DNA of 64,000 bases from Anagrus nilaparvatae (GCA_022575985.1 JAKSXM010000002.1:19951001-20015000); one strand, 5' to 3'; shown: positions 22,790-34,163, counted from the first letter of the stretch. Made by a program: numbers and translations. Notes: a model not told the origin generated them from the sequence alone.

Positions 22790-23793
22790 AATATTACAGC
22801 TTATTCTCGAGCTTATTCTAATAATTAATATTTCTCTATATTAAAATGTAATAGTAATCTTTTAATTAACTTTTAGTTTTAAGCATTCTTGATTTTTATG
22901 TATTTTTTAAAATTATAGGCATGCTTTATTTTTGTTTTGATTATAAATTTTCTGTTTAATTTTTATTTAATTTATCTTATAGTGTCTTGCTCTGTTTTAA
23001 ATTATTTTAAAATTTTATATCACAATATTTATTATAACTGTTTGTTTTAAATAAGAACAATAATATATTTAGCTTGTATTCATATAAATATAATTAATAT
23101 GTATAGAAATGGTAAAAATAAAGAAAAATATAGAAAAAAAACTTGCATAGTCTAAATTTCTCAACTATTGTAAAATTTACTTAAAAATTTATATTATACA
23201 TGTTTTATATTTAATACATATTTTTTTATAGGTAAAGGTAAAAACATTTAAGTATAATTAACATAATAGCTGAATTATTTTTATGATATAATGCAGATGA
23301 TAAAATAATATTTAATTCAAATATCTGTTCCATTATATGGGTAAAATTCTGTATTTATATATTAAGTAATTATTGTATGAAGATTTTCTAATAAATTTAT
23401 ACGTTAAACAATGTTAATAATTAGTTTAAAAAAATTAAAGTAATAAAAATAATTTTGATACCTATACCTATATTATTTATCACTTCAAGTTTAAATATTT
23501 TTAAAATAACTACTGAGTTGTATATCAATGGCGCCACTGTATGGTCGTTCGTGTTTTTGCAATTTTGCATAAACTGGCATAAATCAGCACATATGAGCTT
23601 ATTCTCTCATTACATAAACCATTATTTTACTGAATAGATAAAAATAATAGGTAATATAAAACAGTTTTATTGTATTATTTTATTTAATTTTTAATAATTA
23701 TTTTTTAGTAAGTTTATACATTTCCTTTTTTATTATCTATATGCAATCAATAACTTATTAGACTTATATTTTAAATAATTTGCAGACAAAAAA
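22790..23793. other. Spacer between copies 3 and 4
   Basis: AT-rich 3' and 5' flanks. A short GC-richer patch near 23528-23550 (GGCGCCACTG) may be part of the copy 4 promoter. A TTTGCAG acceptor-like site ends at 23785, just before the start codon. No gene seen. Confidence 0.5.
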
Positions 23794-26028
23794 ATGTCGA
23801 AGGAAGCACGAAAAAATATTGCTGCTATTCTTAATCATAAAAATCAAGAAGAAGATCCAGTAAAAGATAATTTTTATGTTGTGGATAATTTAAATTGTAA
23901 TGATGTTAACATTGAAGTTGAAGGGTTAGGTAAATTAAATTTACCAATAACAGAGCAAGAAGTAGAATCATTAATTAAAATTTCATCTGAAGCTAAATTT
24001 GGATTAAAAGATCAAACTATATTGGATAAGAATGTTAGAAATACTCAAGAAATCTCATCTAATAAGTTAAATGTTACATTTAAATCAGAATCATTAACTC
24101 GAGTCTTAAATAATATTCGCAAGGAATTTTATTTGTCGTATAATAGTTATTTTTTAGCTCATGTACATAAAATGTTAGTTTATAGTCCAGGACAATTTTT
24201 TAAGCTTCATCAAGATACTGAAAAATGTGAAAACATGATTGCTACGCTAATACTTGTCTTACCCTATCCTCATATTGGTGGAGATTTAATTATCATGCAT
24301 GACAGTAATAAATTTGTATTTTCTTCTCAAAATATTGCTCCAAAAGATATTAAATGTGTAGCATTTTTTTCTGATTGTAAACATGAAATAGAAAAAATAA
24401 TTCAAGGTAACCGAGTTGTTTTGACGTTCAATTTAGTTTTGCATTTTAACAGTGAAAAAGATGATTTGGTTAAAGAGCCAGAAAATTTAGAGCTACAAAA
24501 CCACATACAACAATATTTTCAAGCTATCTCAAATGATGAAATACCAAAACTAATTGTGTATTTAAATCATGAGTATACAGAGCATAGTTTAAATTGGCAT
24601 ATGTTAAAAGGGACAGATCGAGTTAACTGTTTAGCTTTAAGAAAGGTAGCAAAAAATATTGGCTTAGTTCTCTACTTAACTTTAGTAGATATTCATAAAA
24701 CATTTAGTGCAGATGATAATTTTGCAATTATTGAGTGTTCTGAAAAAGAAACAGAGATTCAATTTTGGGTTGATAAAGATTGTAAATCATCATTTCACAG
24801 ATATTCTGTTTCTGATAGTGAAATATGCTTCACTGGTTCAAAAAAATTAAAACCTTATGATGTTGAACAAGAAGGTTATCAAGGTAATGAATGTGCTACT
24901 GTAGATAAATGGTATAGGCGTGCAGCAGTGGTTTTGATAATGGAATCAGATTTCACTGCTTTTAATTTTGAAATAAATTATAATACTGCATTTAAAGAAT
25001 TGATTTTATTAACGAAAAATCCTGGTAATGAAGAAAAAATGAAGAATATAATGACTAGTGCTGGAAAAAATTTATTCAAATTTAGATCTAGATGCCAACG
25101 AGGATATATTGGACGCAATCTGGCCCCACAATTACAATTTGCATTTCAATATAATGATGAGGTCCAGGAAAGGTTTTGTGATTTTGCAAATATTGCTATG
25201 TATTCAAACGATAAAGATTATGCATTAGAAATTTTAAGTAAAATTTCTAATGGATTTGATATCTTAAATCATAAAATTACTGAAATTTTAGCTAAATTAC
25301 AATTAAAATTTGGATTGGAATGGACACTAATGTTTTTAAAAAAATTAAAAGATGATTCATATTGCAATAAATTATATGTTAATAACATTGGCTCACTTAT
25401 TAGTGAATATACAAAACACGAGGTTGATGCAAGAGTTCCTGAATTCATTTTAGAAGAGCACACTTTAGCTTTAATCAGCAATGATTATTATAGTGAACTA
25501 ACAATAAAGAAATTAGAAGAAACTATATTAGCAATTATAACGTTGAAAAAAACTGATTTACTTATTGTAGTTATTAGTCGTATAATGTCTTCCATAGATA
25601 AATATTTAATAATAGATACTTCAGAGTTCTTATGCAAGCTTCTTAAAACTATTTCTCCAGAATTCCAGGTATACTTTGCAGAACTTAAAAATTTATTGAA
25701 AGCAAAAGTTGATAGCGAAATGGCTTTGTTAATGAGAGATGAAAACGATTGGTGTATAACAGGACTATTACCATGTTCTTGTGAACATTGTAAAAAAGCA
25801 ATGAACTTTTTACGATCAAAAAATGAAACAAAATTAGTATGGCCCATTGCTCAAAGAATCAGAGGTCATATTATGAGGAATATCAGAGATTTGTCTTTAC
25901 CAATAAAGTTCAAACTTGAAAAGATTGGATCACCTTATAGCCTTGTTATGGAAAAATCAACTGATTTACATAAAAAACCAAAAGCAAAATTTGAAAAGTT
26001 AAAAATAATTCGACAAAAATTATTATAA
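23794..26028 (+). CDS. 2OG-Fe(II) oxygenase, copy 4 (full length, 744 aa)
   Basis: Single coding exon from ATG 23794. Iron and cosubstrate residues are intact: H139-x-D141 (LHQDTEK), H197 (KHEIEK) and R207 (GNR). Compared with copy 3 it carries a longer central loop after GKNLF (about residues 430-455, Arg/Gln-rich) and a shorter segment around 560-580 where the other full-length copies have SYRWASQ-type sequence. The C-terminal CSCEHC and basic tail are kept. TTTGCAG eight bases before the start could be the acceptor of a 5'-UTR intron. Predicted active oxygenase of unknown substrate. The divergence in loops, not in the core, suggests different partners. Confidence 0.9.
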   Translation: MSKEARKNIAAILNHKNQEEDPVKDNFYVVDNLNCNDVNIEVEGLGKLNLPITEQEVESLIKISSEAKFGLKDQTILDKNVRNTQEISSNKLNVTFKSESLTRVLNNIRKEFYLSYNSYFLAHVHKMLVYSPGQFFKLHQDTEKCENMIATLILVLPYPHIGGDLIIMHDSNKFVFSSQNIAPKDIKCVAFFSDCKHEIEKIIQGNRVVLTFNLVLHFNSEKDDLVKEPENLELQNHIQQYFQAISNDEIPKLIVYLNHEYTEHSLNWHMLKGTDRVNCLALRKVAKNIGLVLYLTLVDIHKTFSADDNFAIIECSEKETEIQFWVDKDCKSSFHRYSVSDSEICFTGSKKLKPYDVEQEGYQGNECATVDKWYRRAAVVLIMESDFTAFNFEINYNTAFKELILLTKNPGNEEKMKNIMTSAGKNLFKFRSRCQRGYIGRNLAPQLQFAFQYNDEVQERFCDFANIAMYSNDKDYALEILSKISNGFDILNHKITEILAKLQLKFGLEWTLMFLKKLKDDSYCNKLYVNNIGSLISEYTKHEVDARVPEFILEEHTLALISNDYYSELTIKKLEETILAIITLKKTDLLIVVISRIMSSIDKYLIIDTSEFLCKLLKTISPEFQVYFAELKNLLKAKVDSEMALLMRDENDWCITGLLPCSCEHCKKAMNFLRSKNETKLVWPIAQRIRGHIMRNIRDLSLPIKFKLEKIGSPYSLVMEKSTDLHKKPKAKFEKLKIIRQKLL

Positions 26029-27026
26029 GCATTAATATTTAAGAAATTATTAAAATTTGATTTTATGCATGCTGTTTTAAGATTTTAGTGTGTAATTTTT
26101 AGGTATTCTCGATATTCATAAATATAAATTATTAATTTTTAAGTAAAATTTTTATTACGTATGTGCATACTATATGTATTATAACTATTTTGTAATTTTA
26201 TAAATGTAAATCATTAATGTAGTAAAATTTTTATTGTGTGTGCGCATATTATGTATTATAATTATTTTTTTAAACTTTTAACTTTGTGTCATAAAACTTT
26301 GTATTTTTTCTTTATTAATACCTATTCTTTAAATAAATGTTCACAAATAAAAATTTTTAATTTCTTATATTGTGTATTAAAACTATAATCCCTAATTTTA
26401 TAATTAACTTTTATAAAAAAAAAATGGATCAAATTATACTTTCTAACAAAAATTTTGATTTCCATAATAAATTCGTCCCTTTTTAAGAAATATTAATACC
26501 ATAAATGTTAGCACGCTGTGTTAGCAGTATTTAGGTAGGTATATACTTTCAATTCAAAAAACGCGCTTTTTTTTATTTTTTGTACTCCCTCTATGTATAT
26601 TGTATACTCCAGCTTTTGCGCAAATGAAACCGCCAAAAAATGTTTTTAGGTTGGTTTTTGTTATGTCTTTCCTCTGCAATCAGTATAATTCAGTCAATCC
26701 TCGAGTCTTTGAATGTTCAAAGTTGAATTGTTGAAAGATTTTTATAATAATATTTTGTATAACATTTTTTATTTAGTCATTCTACCTATATATTTTTTAA
26801 AAAAATAAGTAAAATTTATTATTCAAAAAATATAAGTTAGGATAAGAAGACAATTTAGCCTTTGCCTCTGTATATAAATCATATTCAACAGGTTTGTTTA
26901 TTTTGAAAATAATTTCAATTGTTTAAAAGATTATTCATTTTTAAAAAATGAAAAAACTTAATTATAATTTTATATGTATTTTTTTAAAGGTATATAATTT
27001 ATTTGATAAAAACTTCCACATCAAGT
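26029..27026. other. Spacer with conserved upstream block before copy 5
   Basis: 3' flank of copy 4, then around 26555-26680 a block (CAAAAAACGCGCTTTTTTTT, then 'aaaccgcc' and 'taggttggtttttgttatgt') that recurs at 30021-30125 upstream of copy 6. It is a candidate promoter or first non-coding exon. Confidence 0.55.
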
Positions 27027-28223
27027 ATGTCTGATTTATTGGAAAAAATTACTGAGATTCTAGACCAAGAGGATCAAGAATCAGACTCTGATACTGAACA
27101 AAAAAAATGTGAATATTATGGTGAAGATACATTACAATTTAATGACATGAAAGTAGAAGTTGAAGGAATTGGAGAGTTGAGTATGCCTATAACCCGAGAC
27201 GAAATTAAAAAGCTTTTAAAGAAATCTTCATTAGCTAAATTTGGCCATCGCGATAAAACACTATTTGATAAAAATGTCAGAAATACTAATGAAATTAGCT
27301 CAGATAAAGTAAATGTGACATATAAAAATAATTCCTTAACTCGTATAATGAATAAATTTCGTGCAGATTTTGGACTTCCTGAAAATAGTCAGCTCGTACC
27401 ATATTTATACAACATGTTAGTATATGCACCTGGACAATTTTTTGATTATCATCGTGACACAGAAAAAGTTGAAAATATGATTGCTACCTTAGTTATTGTT
27501 TTACCACATCCTCATATTGGTGGTGATTTGTTAATTGCTCATGGAAGCAGCAATAAAGTCTTTTCTTCTCAATGCGTCTTTCCCCAGGATATAAAGTGCA
27601 TATCATTTTTTTCTTCGTGTTCTCACAAGATTGAAAAAGTGATTGATGGCCACAGGGTTGTTTTAACGTACAATGTAGCTTTGGCTGCAAATAATGTTAA
27701 TACAGTAGTAATAGAAGAAAATGTAAACGAAGATCTAAAGAAGGCTACATTAAAATATTTCAAGGCAAACAGAAAAGATGAAACAGCAAAATTTGTGTAT
27801 ATTTTAGATCATAAGTATACACAAAACAGTTTAAAGTGGCATATGTTAAAAGGAGTAGATCGTCCTAGAGCTTATGCGTTAAGGAAAGTAGCTGAAAATA
27901 TTAATGTACCATATTATCTGGTATTACTTGATATTTGCAAAGCATTCACTGCTGATGCCGGTCCAGGAGATACATCCCCTGAACCTGATGAATTTTTACA
28001 TGCACATTCAGAAGTTTCATATTGCATTGATAAATATAATAAATTTGTACCAATAGATAAATATGAGTTTCGAGAAAGTGAATTCTGTGAATTAGAAGAA
28101 AAAGAGCTAGATTCTTTTGAGGTTAATTCTGAATATGAAGGATATCTAGGTAACGGTGCTGGTGGTCTAACAAAATCTTATGAAGTTGCTGCTATTGTTG
28201 TAAGTGCTAAGCCTTTAAAATAA
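27027..28223 (+). CDS. Short 2OG-Fe(II) oxygenase, copy 5 (398 aa)
   Basis: Catalytic-half-only paralogue. H142-x-D144 (YHRDTEK), H200 (SHKIEK) and R210 (GHR) are intact. The protein stops just after the strand that reads WYKCAAIVLI in the long copies (here SYEVAAIVVSAKPLK), so the helical C-terminal half and the CxCxxC motif are absent. Downstream sequence shows no remnant of them, so this is a distinct gene form, not a fresh truncation. The start is ATG 27027 (MSDLLEK), shared with copy 6; an in-frame TTG at 27003 is not credible in a eukaryote. Residues 15-30 are acidic (QESDSDTEQ). It forms a pair with copy 6, including upstream and downstream non-coding sequence. Likely active; substrate unknown. 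Confidence 0.88.
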   Translation: MSDLLEKITEILDQEDQESDSDTEQKKCEYYGEDTLQFNDMKVEVEGIGELSMPITRDEIKKLLKKSSLAKFGHRDKTLFDKNVRNTNEISSDKVNVTYKNNSLTRIMNKFRADFGLPENSQLVPYLYNMLVYAPGQFFDYHRDTEKVENMIATLVIVLPHPHIGGDLLIAHGSSNKVFSSQCVFPQDIKCISFFSSCSHKIEKVIDGHRVVLTYNVALAANNVNTVVIEENVNEDLKKATLKYFKANRKDETAKFVYILDHKYTQNSLKWHMLKGVDRPRAYALRKVAENINVPYYLVLLDICKAFTADAGPGDTSPEPDEFLHAHSEVSYCIDKYNKFVPIDKYEFRESEFCELEEKELDSFEVNSEYEGYLGNGAGGLTKSYEVAAIVVSAKPLK

Positions 28224-29250
28224 AAAAATATTTATAAATATAACAATATTTAGATTTTTAAGCTTTTTTAATACAATTCAATTCATGTAATTTAAATTCT
28301 TTCATATTGGTAGTAATATAAATTATATATCGTAAATCTTAGTCAATACATTTAATATTGATAATGTATGTCTAAATTACACTGACTAACTCCACAATTT
28401 TAAATTTTTATATAGAAACTTAAGTTTTTAATTTAATCATGTGTATGAAATATTATTTTTATCTTTATAACTTATAATTTACAATTTATAAAAGCAGGTT
28501 CAATTTTAAAGTATGTATTGTTTACTTAAGTCTAAAATAGTTTATAAGATGCATAATGCATTTAAAAAAAAAAATTATATGTATAATTCAAAGTATATAA
28601 AATAATTTTTTCTAATTTTTTATTTCATTTTGCTCATTCACATTTTACAATATTTTTATGTTAAAACGTCTGTAGGTAATATATATTATTAAATTTTTTA
28701 TTATGTGTAAAAAAAAAAAGGAAAATTAAATTTCATTGACTGTCTAGTTTTTAATTTTAAGTTTTGACACTGTGTAATTAATATTTATAAATAAATTTTG
28801 TTTAACAAAAATAATGAAATTTTTTATTAACAAATAATTTTTACTTTTGTTGTATGCAGTTATTAGTACCTATTATTCATAATTATTATCAAGCAAAGTA
28901 ACTGAATTTTGCATAAAATTATTTTTCAAGGAGATCAATATGAAAATATAAATAACTTTAAATAATTAATACTTTCTTTTTTGCAAAAAAAATAATAATT
29001 TTTTTATAATATATATTTAGTACAAAACAATTTGTAAAATAAAATTACTTTGTATTACGCTGGACATTAGGAAATTTTACATTAAAAATATATTATATGC
29101 TTTTATCTTGCTTGTATTCATGGTGGATTTAAAAAAAGAAACCATATTGCAGCTTAAGTTTTTTCGCATGCTTATCACAATTGTTTTTGTTCATTTTCCG
29201 AAAATTGGTTCAACTTTTTAGAAGAATGTATCACCCTGAAAGATTATTTA
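28224..29250. other. Spacer, duplicated with the region after copy 6
   Basis: AT-rich. 'Ggttcaattttaaagta' and neighbouring words near 28496 recur near 31963, which shows that the copy 5 and copy 6 duplication included 3' flanks. No gene seen. Confidence 0.55.
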
Positions 29251-29253
29251 TAT

Positions 29254-29392
29254 ACAGTCTGTTTTAGATCAACAAGATATCCTTTTTGGAAAGCCAATCA
29301 TAAGCTAGTAAAATAACGAGTAAGAGAGAGACAGATTATCTAGTTATAAATATGATTGGTTATAGAGAATCTTGTTGATCTGAAACACATAG
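29254..29392. mobile_element. Small foldback element
   Basis: Ends CTGTTTTAGATCAACAAGAT and ATCTTGTTGATCTGAAACA are imperfect inverted repeats. Inner CCAATCATA pairs with TATGATTGG. About 135 bp, no ORF. Confidence 0.7.
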
Positions 29393-29482
29393 TATAAAAA
29401 ACAAAAGGTTAATTTAAATTGCTAATAAGTACACTGTTTTTAATTGTTGTGAAAAATAAAAAAAATACGTATAAAATATTTT

Positions 29483-29627
29483 AGGGCTTAGAGCCCTTCT
29501 TACATCCGATTAAAAGTCGATATAAAATTTGGTAATTTTTAAAATTTATATAGTTTATTTGGGAGTTATTTACGATTAATCATTAAAAATTACACGACTT
29601 TTAATCTGATGTAGAAATGGCCCTACA
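29483..29627. mobile_element. Small foldback element with a relative near 32.5 kb
   Basis: TAGGGCTTAGAGCCCTTC...ACATCCGATTAAAAGTCG pairs with CGACTTTTAATCTGATGTAG...GGCCCTA. The right-half phrase GACTTTTAATCTGATGTAGAAA recurs at about 32570, after copy 6. Confidence 0.7.
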
Positions 29628-30416
29628 AAACCAACCAAATAGAATTCCAATTTTTTTTATGCCCATTTTTCCTATTTTTATTATTTTAATTATTTTACAA
29701 AACTTTAAAAATTTAATAAATTGTCTATAATTATTTTAAAACTATTGCAAATTATTAAAGCATTGTAAATTAAAAATTCTAATATTTATATAAAGAGAAA
29801 TTCAATGCATATAAAAATTATTGCAAATTCATTAAAATTTTAGTTACTAATTTTCTTATTAATTCTTCATTAGTATAATAATTCTTTAAAATTATTTTAA
29901 TTTTAAATTAATATTTATCAATTTTAAAGCGTTGGAAATTTTAATTCTAAAGTTATATTTAACAATTTTAAAGCGTTGACGTCCTATGCGAAATATTTTA
30001 TTAATTCTTTTTCTAATACTTCAAAAAACGCGCTCTTTTTATTCATTAGCGGGGGCGCTGGATATAAAAAAACCCGCCAAGCCTTTTCCGCTTTTAGGTA
30101 ATTAGGTTATGTTTGATTATGATACTCATCTTCGCGTACGTTGAATAATTATTCTTTTTATTTTTATTTATTATTTTGTAAATGTTCTAATTAAAAAATT
30201 TAAGTATTTTTTTAATTTATTTTTTATACAAATATTTAAAATATCAATAATATTTTTAGGTTTGTTTATTTAAAAAATAATTAGTATTAATATCAAATAC
30301 CTTTATACAATGTGTTAAGATTAAAACAAGGATTGTAATTAAAATTTTTTTTTTAAGGTATATCTTTCTAAATCAAGTCTAAATTTAATAAAGACGTCAT
30401 TATCAAAGATTCAAGT
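29628..30416. other. Spacer before copy 6 with shared upstream block
   Basis: AT-rich. 30021-30125 (CAAAAAACGCGCTC..., GGGGGCGCTGG, 'aacccgcc', 'ggttatgtttg') parallels the block upstream of copy 5 and is a candidate promoter. Nothing else seen. Confidence 0.5.
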
Positions 30417-31601
30417 ATGTCTGATTTACTGGAAAGAATCGCTGAAATTCTCAATCAAGAGAATCAAGACTCAGATTCCGATACTGAACAAAAGAAATCT
30501 GAATTTTATGGAGAAGCTAAGCTTCAATTTAATGACATGAAAATAGAAGTTGAAGGGATTGGAGAATTGAGTATGCCTCTAACTGAAGATGAAATTAAAA
30601 AACTTATAGAGAAATCTTCATCGGCCAGATTTGGTTTTCGTAATCAAACAGTTTTAGATAAAAATGTCAGAGACACTAATGAAATTAGCTCAGATAAGCT
30701 AAATATAACATTTAACAATGATTCTTTATCTCGAATCATGAATAAATTTCATGCAGATTTTGGACTTCCTGAAAATAGTCAGCTGGTACCATATTTATAT
30801 AATATGTTAGTTTATGGACCTGGACAGTTTTTTGATTATCATCAAGATACAGAAAAAGTTGACAATATGATTGCTACTTTAATTATTATTTTACCATACC
30901 CTCATATTGGTGGAGATTTGTTAATTGCTCATGGAAGCAATAAAGTATTTTCTTCTCAATGCGTAGCACCTAAGGATATTAAGTGCATATCATTTTTTTC
31001 TTCGTGTTCACATAAGGTAGAAAAAGTGATCGATGGTTATAGGGTTGTTTTGACATATAATGTAGCTCTGGCTACAGATAGCGAAGATGAAGTAGTTATA
31101 GGAGAAAATATAAATCAAGAACTGAAAGATACGGTATTGGAGTATTTTGATGAAGATTCAGGCAATGATAAATTTGTATATATCTTAAACTATGAATATA
31201 CACAAAATAGTTTAAAGTGGCATATGCTGAAAGGGGTAGATCGTCCTAGAGCTTATGCTTTAAGGACAGTTGCTCAAAGCATTAATTTGCCATATTATCT
31301 TACTTTACTTGATATGCATAAAACCTTCTCTGCTGGTGATTTTGATGCATATGAAGACCGTCCATGCACTGGTGAACTTTTAGAAACGGATTCAAAAATT
31401 ACATATTGTGTTGATAAATATAATAAGATGGTACCAATAGATGGTTACAAGATTTCAGATGATGAATTCTGTTTGTTAGATGATGACGATTTGAATTCTT
31501 ATAAATCTGAATATGAAGGTTATCAAGGTAATTATCCTGGTGACATTCAGAAATGGTACAAGGTTGCTGCGGTTGTTGTAAGTTCTCAGCCTCTCAATTA
31601 A
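30417..31601 (+). CDS. Short 2OG-Fe(II) oxygenase, copy 6 (394 aa)
   Basis: Closest relative of copy 5, with the same start (MSDLLER), acidic N-terminus (SDSDTEQ) and early end (YKVAAVVVSSQPLN). Iron and cosubstrate residues are intact: H142-x-D144 (YHQDTEK), H199 (SHKVEK) and R209 (GYR). The GGDLL strand and the NVRDTNEI motif are present. The C-terminal helical region of the long copies is missing. One coding exon from ATG 30417; TTTTTTTTAAG at about 30348-30358 could end a 5'-UTR intron, as also seen before copy 5. Predicted active. It marks the 3' end of the oxygenase array. Confidence 0.88.
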   Translation: MSDLLERIAEILNQENQDSDSDTEQKKSEFYGEAKLQFNDMKIEVEGIGELSMPLTEDEIKKLIEKSSSARFGFRNQTVLDKNVRDTNEISSDKLNITFNNDSLSRIMNKFHADFGLPENSQLVPYLYNMLVYGPGQFFDYHQDTEKVDNMIATLIIILPYPHIGGDLLIAHGSNKVFSSQCVAPKDIKCISFFSSCSHKVEKVIDGYRVVLTYNVALATDSEDEVVIGENINQELKDTVLEYFDEDSGNDKFVYILNYEYTQNSLKWHMLKGVDRPRAYALRTVAQSINLPYYLTLLDMHKTFSAGDFDAYEDRPCTGELLETDSKITYCVDKYNKMVPIDGYKISDDEFCLLDDDDLNSYKSEYEGYQGNYPGDIQKWYKVAAVVVSSQPLN

Positions 31602-32936
31602 AACAATTACTCTTACATATAAGTCCTTACACTGTAATAATTTGGTTACAACTTCAAAGATCTATTGATAATTAAATCTTTGCATTCTGCAGCCAAGTTA
31701 ATTCTACAACAAATGCATCAAATACATTCAAACACAAATTTTAAAATAATTTTTTCTTGAGATTTTAAATTTTAATTCAGATTTATAAGTATATGACTTA
31801 ATGCAAATCTTAGTTTATAGGCTTAATATCAATATCTTAATGTGTGTTTAAAATATACTGATTTTTATAATTTTAAATTTTTATCAAGAAACTAAAATTT
31901 AAGCATGTATTAGTAGATATTATTCATATAAGTAACTTCTATTTCATAATTTATAATGCTGGTTCAATTTTAAAGTAAATTGTTTATTCTAAAATATTTT
32001 TTAAACTGCGTATAACGTATTTAAAAAATATATAATAATTCTTAATAATTTATGTTATAATATATAATACATTGTAACCATTCTTTATCTTAAAACTTCT
32101 TTCTTATTTGTATAATTTTATATTTTATTTATATTTTAACTCACTCATTATGTTATAACGTCTAAGTATGTTATTCAATTTTTTGTGTCTTGTGTGTAAA
32201 ACATTTTGTATTTTGTGAACAATTTAATTTTATAAAATGATTAGTTTTAAAATATTTATTTTTTAATATTATATAAGGTTGTAATTTTAAGTCTAGACGT
32301 ATACTAACTTGTAGGATAATTATGATTTAATAAATTTTTCAAGGAAAATAATGAAATTTTTAATTAAAATACATTTTACACAGAATCCATAGAATTGTTA
32401 CTAAACTAAGCAATTAAATTTTCCAAAAAATTAATAGAAATCAATTTATAAACCCGTATGAAAGGACCTAATTAAATTTTTTTATTCCTGTCAGTAATGC
32501 TTATTATTGTTTGTTGAATAACTCCCAACTACATTATACAAATTTTAAAGATGACCAGGTTTAATATTGACTTTTAATCTGATGTAGAAAGTTTTACCAG
32601 AATAGACATTTCAAGTCAGATCCAATAAAATAAATTATATTTTTTTTTAATTAAAAAAAGCTGCAAAATTTAAAATTGATAAATTAAATTTTGGAATTTA
32701 TAAAATCAAAAATATAGGGTATAAGTCATAGGAATATTGAAAAGGATAAGTTTTTATAGAGATATGATAAAATATATAATATTTTTTCAAAAAATTATTT
32801 TATTCTTACAATACATATAAAATATTTCAATATGCTTTTAGTACACACATAACTTATTTTAATTTAAATAAAATATTTAAGACAAATAATAACTAAAAAA
32901 AAAAAGACAGTACTTTTATAATAACAAATTATTTTT
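31602..32936. other. Spacer between copy 6 and the MATH-BTB gene
   Basis: AT-rich convergent 3' flanks. Contains homology to the region after copy 5 and, near 32480-32600, a relative of the 29483-29627 foldback. No gene seen. Confidence 0.5.
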
Positions 32937-34163
32937 TCATTTATAATTTGGATTCAGAAATCTTGCAACATCAGAAATCAAACTTATTCTTAAAGTTTCG
33001 TTTAATTGTTTATTATTAATCAACAAATCGTAATTTCTAATTATTATTTTAAGTGCTTCTTTTTTTAAGTTTAAAAAATTATAAAATCTAAAATTAATGT
33101 AATTTTCTATGCAATTATTTACATTTAAATTTTTTTTTAATTCTTCTTCACATAAAGTTTCTAATATTTCAATACCAAAAATTTTAGCTATTTTTAATAA
33201 TTCAATTATTTCTAATTCATTTGTAAATTCTATTTTATTAGTGTACATATAAATTAACATTTTTTCAACAATGTTTGCTGAAAAATTTGTTATTTTTATT
33301 TTTAGTTGATCTTCTTCATCATCATTTATAAAATTTAAATAATTAACAAAATTTTTACTTTTCAAAAAAAAAACAATTTTGTGGGCATAAAATATTTTGT
33401 CTTCAACAGAAAATATAATATCGCTGTACTTACAATCGTTGAATATATAATCAAAATTATATTGAACTGATTCTGGTAATAATGGCTCTGTTGGTACTGA
33501 TAATGATGGAGTTCCCGAAGAACAAGTAGTAGTGTTGTTACATATTTTTCTTCGCTTTATATTGTTATCATTAACATCTCTTGCATCAATAGAGTTTTCT
33601 GGTATTTCACCGGTATTAATTTGGCAATCAATTTCATAATTGTCTTCATTGCTTCTTAGTCGTTTCTTATTGTCAGTTACATAACTAATGCCACATCTAA
33701 TATGCATGAAACCATTTTCATCAATTAGGTTCTCTAAATTTTTTTCTATATTTTGAAAACAAAAGCCTCGAAAGGCTGAAACCAATTGGCTTTTTCCTCT
33801 TTCATCATAACAGTATCTAGTTTTTATTTTTTGACTCTCTGATAGAAAACTAAATTCTTTCATACCTTTTGATTTTTGTCGGTACTCAGGTTCTTTGTTT
33901 TTATTTAATACTGCTATATCATAATTTATATAGACTGACGGTATATTCATTTGTTCTTCTACTTTACTATTTACTCCAAGGAATATAATAGTTTGACCAG
34001 TCACTTTGTTAAAGCCATTAGGAAACATTTGGATAAAATAGTTATAATCTCCATCTGGTATTTTTGTTGATGCAATGTAAGTTCCTGGTTTAACTTTGAA
34101 TAAATTTTTTGTGTTAAATTTCCAATTAATTATTTTATAACTTAAAATTTTTTCACTTCTCAT
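32937..34163 (-). CDS. MATH-BTB (speckle-type POZ-like) protein, 408 aa
   Basis: Single exon with ATG at 34163. Residues about 6-165 fit a MATH domain (YKIINWKF near the start, the FNGFNK-like FPNGFNK strand and GFMHIRC near its end). Residues about 170-235 are a low-complexity linker with basic clusters (KKRLRS, IKRRKI) that could be nuclear signals. Residues about 240-345 are a BTB/POZ domain (KYSDIIFSVEDKIFYAHKIV; MLIYMYTNKI), followed by a short helical BACK-like tail. The SPOP family links substrates, bound by MATH, to Cullin-3 ubiquitin ligases through BTB. Whether this divergent member still does so is not visible. The gene is intact and alone in this window. Confidence 0.88.
   Translation of the reverse strand: MRSEKILSYKIINWKFNTKNLFKVKPGTYIASTKIPDGDYNYFIQMFPNGFNKVTGQTIIFLGVNSKVEEQMNIPSVYINYDIAVLNKNKEPEYRQKSKGMKEFSFLSESQKIKTRYCYDERGKSQLVSAFRGFCFQNIEKNLENLIDENGFMHIRCGISYVTDNKKRLRSNEDNYEIDCQINTGEIPENSIDARDVNDNNIKRRKICNNTTTCSSGTPSLSVPTEPLLPESVQYNFDYIFNDCKYSDIIFSVEDKIFYAHKIVFFLKSKNFVNYLNFINDDEEDQLKIKITNFSANIVEKMLIYMYTNKIEFTNELEIIELLKIAKIFGIEILETLCEEELKKNLNVNNCIENYINFRFYNFLNLKKEALKIIIRNYDLLINNKQLNETLRISLISDVARFLNPNYK

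Noticed and set aside
2161..31601. Bacterial contamination or symbiont DNA as the source of the intronless oxygenases
   Set aside because: Same base composition as flanks, no ribosome-binding sites or operon spacing, and an intron-bearing gene lies within the array.
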